The notes under the pieces were generated by a model. The model was given only the letters and a program-made list of their open reading frames with translations. It had not been told where the DNA came from and made no database searches. From positions 1 through 6,141 of the forward strand of contig JALQZL010000089.1 of assembly GCA_023258355.1 (NCBI GenBank): a DNA stretch of 6,141 bases. The letters run 5' to 3'. This document shows positions 5,019 to 6,141 of the stretch, piece by piece. Position 1 is the first letter of the stretch; every line of letters begins with the position of its first letter. Source of the DNA: Wenzhouxiangellaceae bacterium. Lineage in GTDB: Bacteria; Pseudomonadota; Gammaproteobacteria; Xanthomonadales; Wenzhouxiangellaceae. The translations under genes and the position numbers were made by a program.

Positions 5019-6141
5019 ACGCCACCTAGTAACTGACTCATGTTCAAGATAGGTAGCATGATGGCCAGAACGATATACAGAACCACAAGACCAACCAACA
5101 AGATCATCATCGGCTGGATAACAGACAAGACAATTGATTGAGCTGATTGCAACATCCGCTCCTCAATCTGGGCGGATTGCTCAAGCATCTGAGCCAATTC
5201 ACCGCTACGCTCACCGGAATTGACAAGCCGCTTAACCACACCGGAGATCCATGCACACGGCAACATCGCTTTTGAGAGAGACACACCCTCACTCACTTTC
5301 TGCGCCGCCTGCAACATGTCTTCCTTCGCACCTTCATTTTTTAGCACACTGGCACTGACACCCAATGCCTCCACCAGGGGCACTGTACTGCCCGTTAAAA
5401 TCGCCAGTGTTCGTGCCATCAATGCCGTCTGTTGGGCACGGACCAGCCGGCCAATGAGTGGGAGCCTCAGCAATAGACGGTCCAAACGCAGACGAGATTC
5501 TGGCTGCCGAAGCCAAAAAAATCCAATGGCCACGGTAGCCACCATAACAATAAGCATGAAGACGCCGTAGTGGGCAACAAAATCAGCCAATGCGAGCAAT
5601 GACCGGGTCAGGAGGGGGAGCGCTTGATTCGCCTGCTCAAATACCCCAACGATGCGAGGCACAACAAAGCCAATCAGTGCTGTCACAACGGCCAGTGAAA
5701 TAAGGCCCAGAATGGCTGGATACAGCAAAGCCAAGCCCAAACCTTTACTCATTGCTTCTTGCGACTGCGCATAATCCGCTAAACGGACGAGTACGGGCTC
5801 TAATTGACCACTGCGCTCTGCAGCTGCGACGGAGGCTGAATACAGTCTTGGAAAGAGATGGCTTTGTTCGGCCATGGCACTGGACAGACTCTGCCCTTCT
5901 AAAATCCTGGCGCGGATCTCACCGAGCGCACGACGTGTCCCTGTCTGCTCGCTTTGGTCAGTTAATACAGTCAAGACCTCTTCCAGCGTCATCCCAGCAG
6001 ATAGTAATGTCGCCATCTGCCTGAGTAACACCGCTCGATCACGGCGCACACCCCAATAGAATGACGGCCGTGACCGGTTAGCCCGCACACTTTGCACATC
6101 AATGGGTATCAACCCTTCATCTCTAATCAACGAGCGTGCCT
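5015..6141 (-). CDS. gspF: Type II secretion inner-membrane platform protein GspF (5' end outside window)
   Basis: This is an inner-membrane protein that links the GspE motor to pseudopilus growth in type II secretion. The frame is open to the right edge: before the TTG at 6130 come Ala-Arg-Ser codons, and the joined reading ARSLIRDEGLIPIDV matches the conserved GspF N-terminal segment (typically AR-LLRE-GL-P--V). The gene therefore continues beyond the window, probably by a few dozen codons at most, and TTG 6130 is not the start. Counting from 6130, repeat one is about 33-160 (LRQMATLLSAGMTLEEVL, AAAERSGQLEPVL 102-114, ALLYPAI 134-140) and repeat two about 233-362 (MARTLAILTGSTVPLVEAL, NSGERSGELAQML 304-316, last helix 340-362). 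The ending LAIMLPILNMSQLLGG is typical of GspF and unlike the PilC on the other strand. It overlaps ftsE by 4 nt (ATGA). The gene beyond the right edge may be another gsp component such as gspE; this cannot be seen. A second PilC-like protein is the alternative. Confidence 0.92.
   Translation of the reverse strand, partial: ARSLIRDEGLIPIDVQSVRANRSRPSFYWGVRRDRAVLLRQMATLLSAGMTLEEVLTVLTDQSEQTGTRRALGEIRARILEGQSLSSAMAEQSHLFPRLYSASVAAAERSGQLEPVLVRLADYAQSQEAMSKGLGLALLYPAILGLISLAVVTALIGFVVPRIVGVFEQANQALPLLTRSLLALADFVAHYGVFMLIVMVATVAIGFFWLRQPESRLRLDRLLLRLPLIGRLVRAQQTALMARTLAILTGSTVPLVEALGVSASVLKNEGAKEDMLQAAQKVSEGVSLSKAMLPCAWISGVVKRLVNSGERSGELAQMLEQSAQIEERMLQSAQSIVLSVIQPMMILLVGLVVLYIVLAIMLPILNMSQLLGGV
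5022..5027 (-). promoter_or_regulatory. Ribosome binding site for ftsE within the end of gspF
   Basis: The minus strand reads AGGTGG followed by CGT and then ATG 5018. The spacing is three bases from the full hexamer, or six from its AGG core. The same bases encode the final Leu-Gly-Gly-Val residues of gspF, consistent with coupled translation. Confidence 0.55.

Noticed and set aside
5220..5570. A 116-codon open frame on the plus strand inside gspF
   Set aside because: It is antisense to conserved GspF repeat two, with low-complexity Ser/Arg/Thr-rich composition and no family resemblance.
6128..6130. TTG at 6130 as the start of gspF
   Set aside because: The frame remains open to the window edge, and the Ala-Arg-Ser codons before it belong to the conserved GspF N-terminal segment, so the true start is outside the window.
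1..6141. CRISPR array, tRNA/rRNA genes, insertion sequences, attachment sites
   Set aside because: Reading both strands showed no regularly spaced repeats, no cloverleaf-like sequence, no transposase motif and no terminal repeats; the DNA is accounted for by seven genes.

Overview
The window is almost wall-to-wall protein-coding DNA and carries two convergent gene sets. It reads as a chromosomal piece of a Gram-negative bacterium, most likely a gammaproteobacterium. The evidence is a Pseudomonas-type IV pilin tail, PilC/PilD/PilB-type assembly proteins, a GspF-type secretion platform, and an FtsX resembling the gammaproteobacterial type. No RNA gene, IS element, CRISPR array or convincing terminator was seen, and no stretch over 300 bases lacks a gene. 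I cannot name the genus.

Plus strand, 1-3428: a type IV pilus (T4P) set in the order pilin (3' end only) - PilC platform protein - PilD prepilin peptidase - PilB-type assembly ATPase. The genes lie nose to tail, with gaps of 34, 10 and 3 nt if PilC starts at 350. The logic is complete: PilD cleaves and N-methylates the pilin, PilB supplies ATP-driven force, and PilC couples that force to pilin extraction from the inner membrane. PilB lacks the usual N-terminal N1D region and PilC appears to lack its usual N-terminal cytoplasmic segment. This makes the pair resemble the compact ComGA/ComGB competence machinery more than a full PilMNOP-linked pilus motor.

Minus strand, 6141-3419: a GspF-type II secretion platform gene (5' end beyond the window), then ftsE and ftsX. 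The three genes overlap (4 nt, then up to 20 nt), so they are probably co-transcribed and translationally coupled. FtsEX is the divisome ABC complex that controls peptidoglycan hydrolases. In well-studied gammaproteobacteria it follows ftsY and precedes rpoH, and neither is next to it here.

The two sets collide at 3419-3428, where the last codons of pilB and ftsX overlap tail to tail. The window holds no clearly new system. The points of interest are the slimmed-down pilus motor, the unusual gspF-ftsE-ftsX arrangement, the convergent overlap, and a perfect inverted repeat containing the ftsE start codon.
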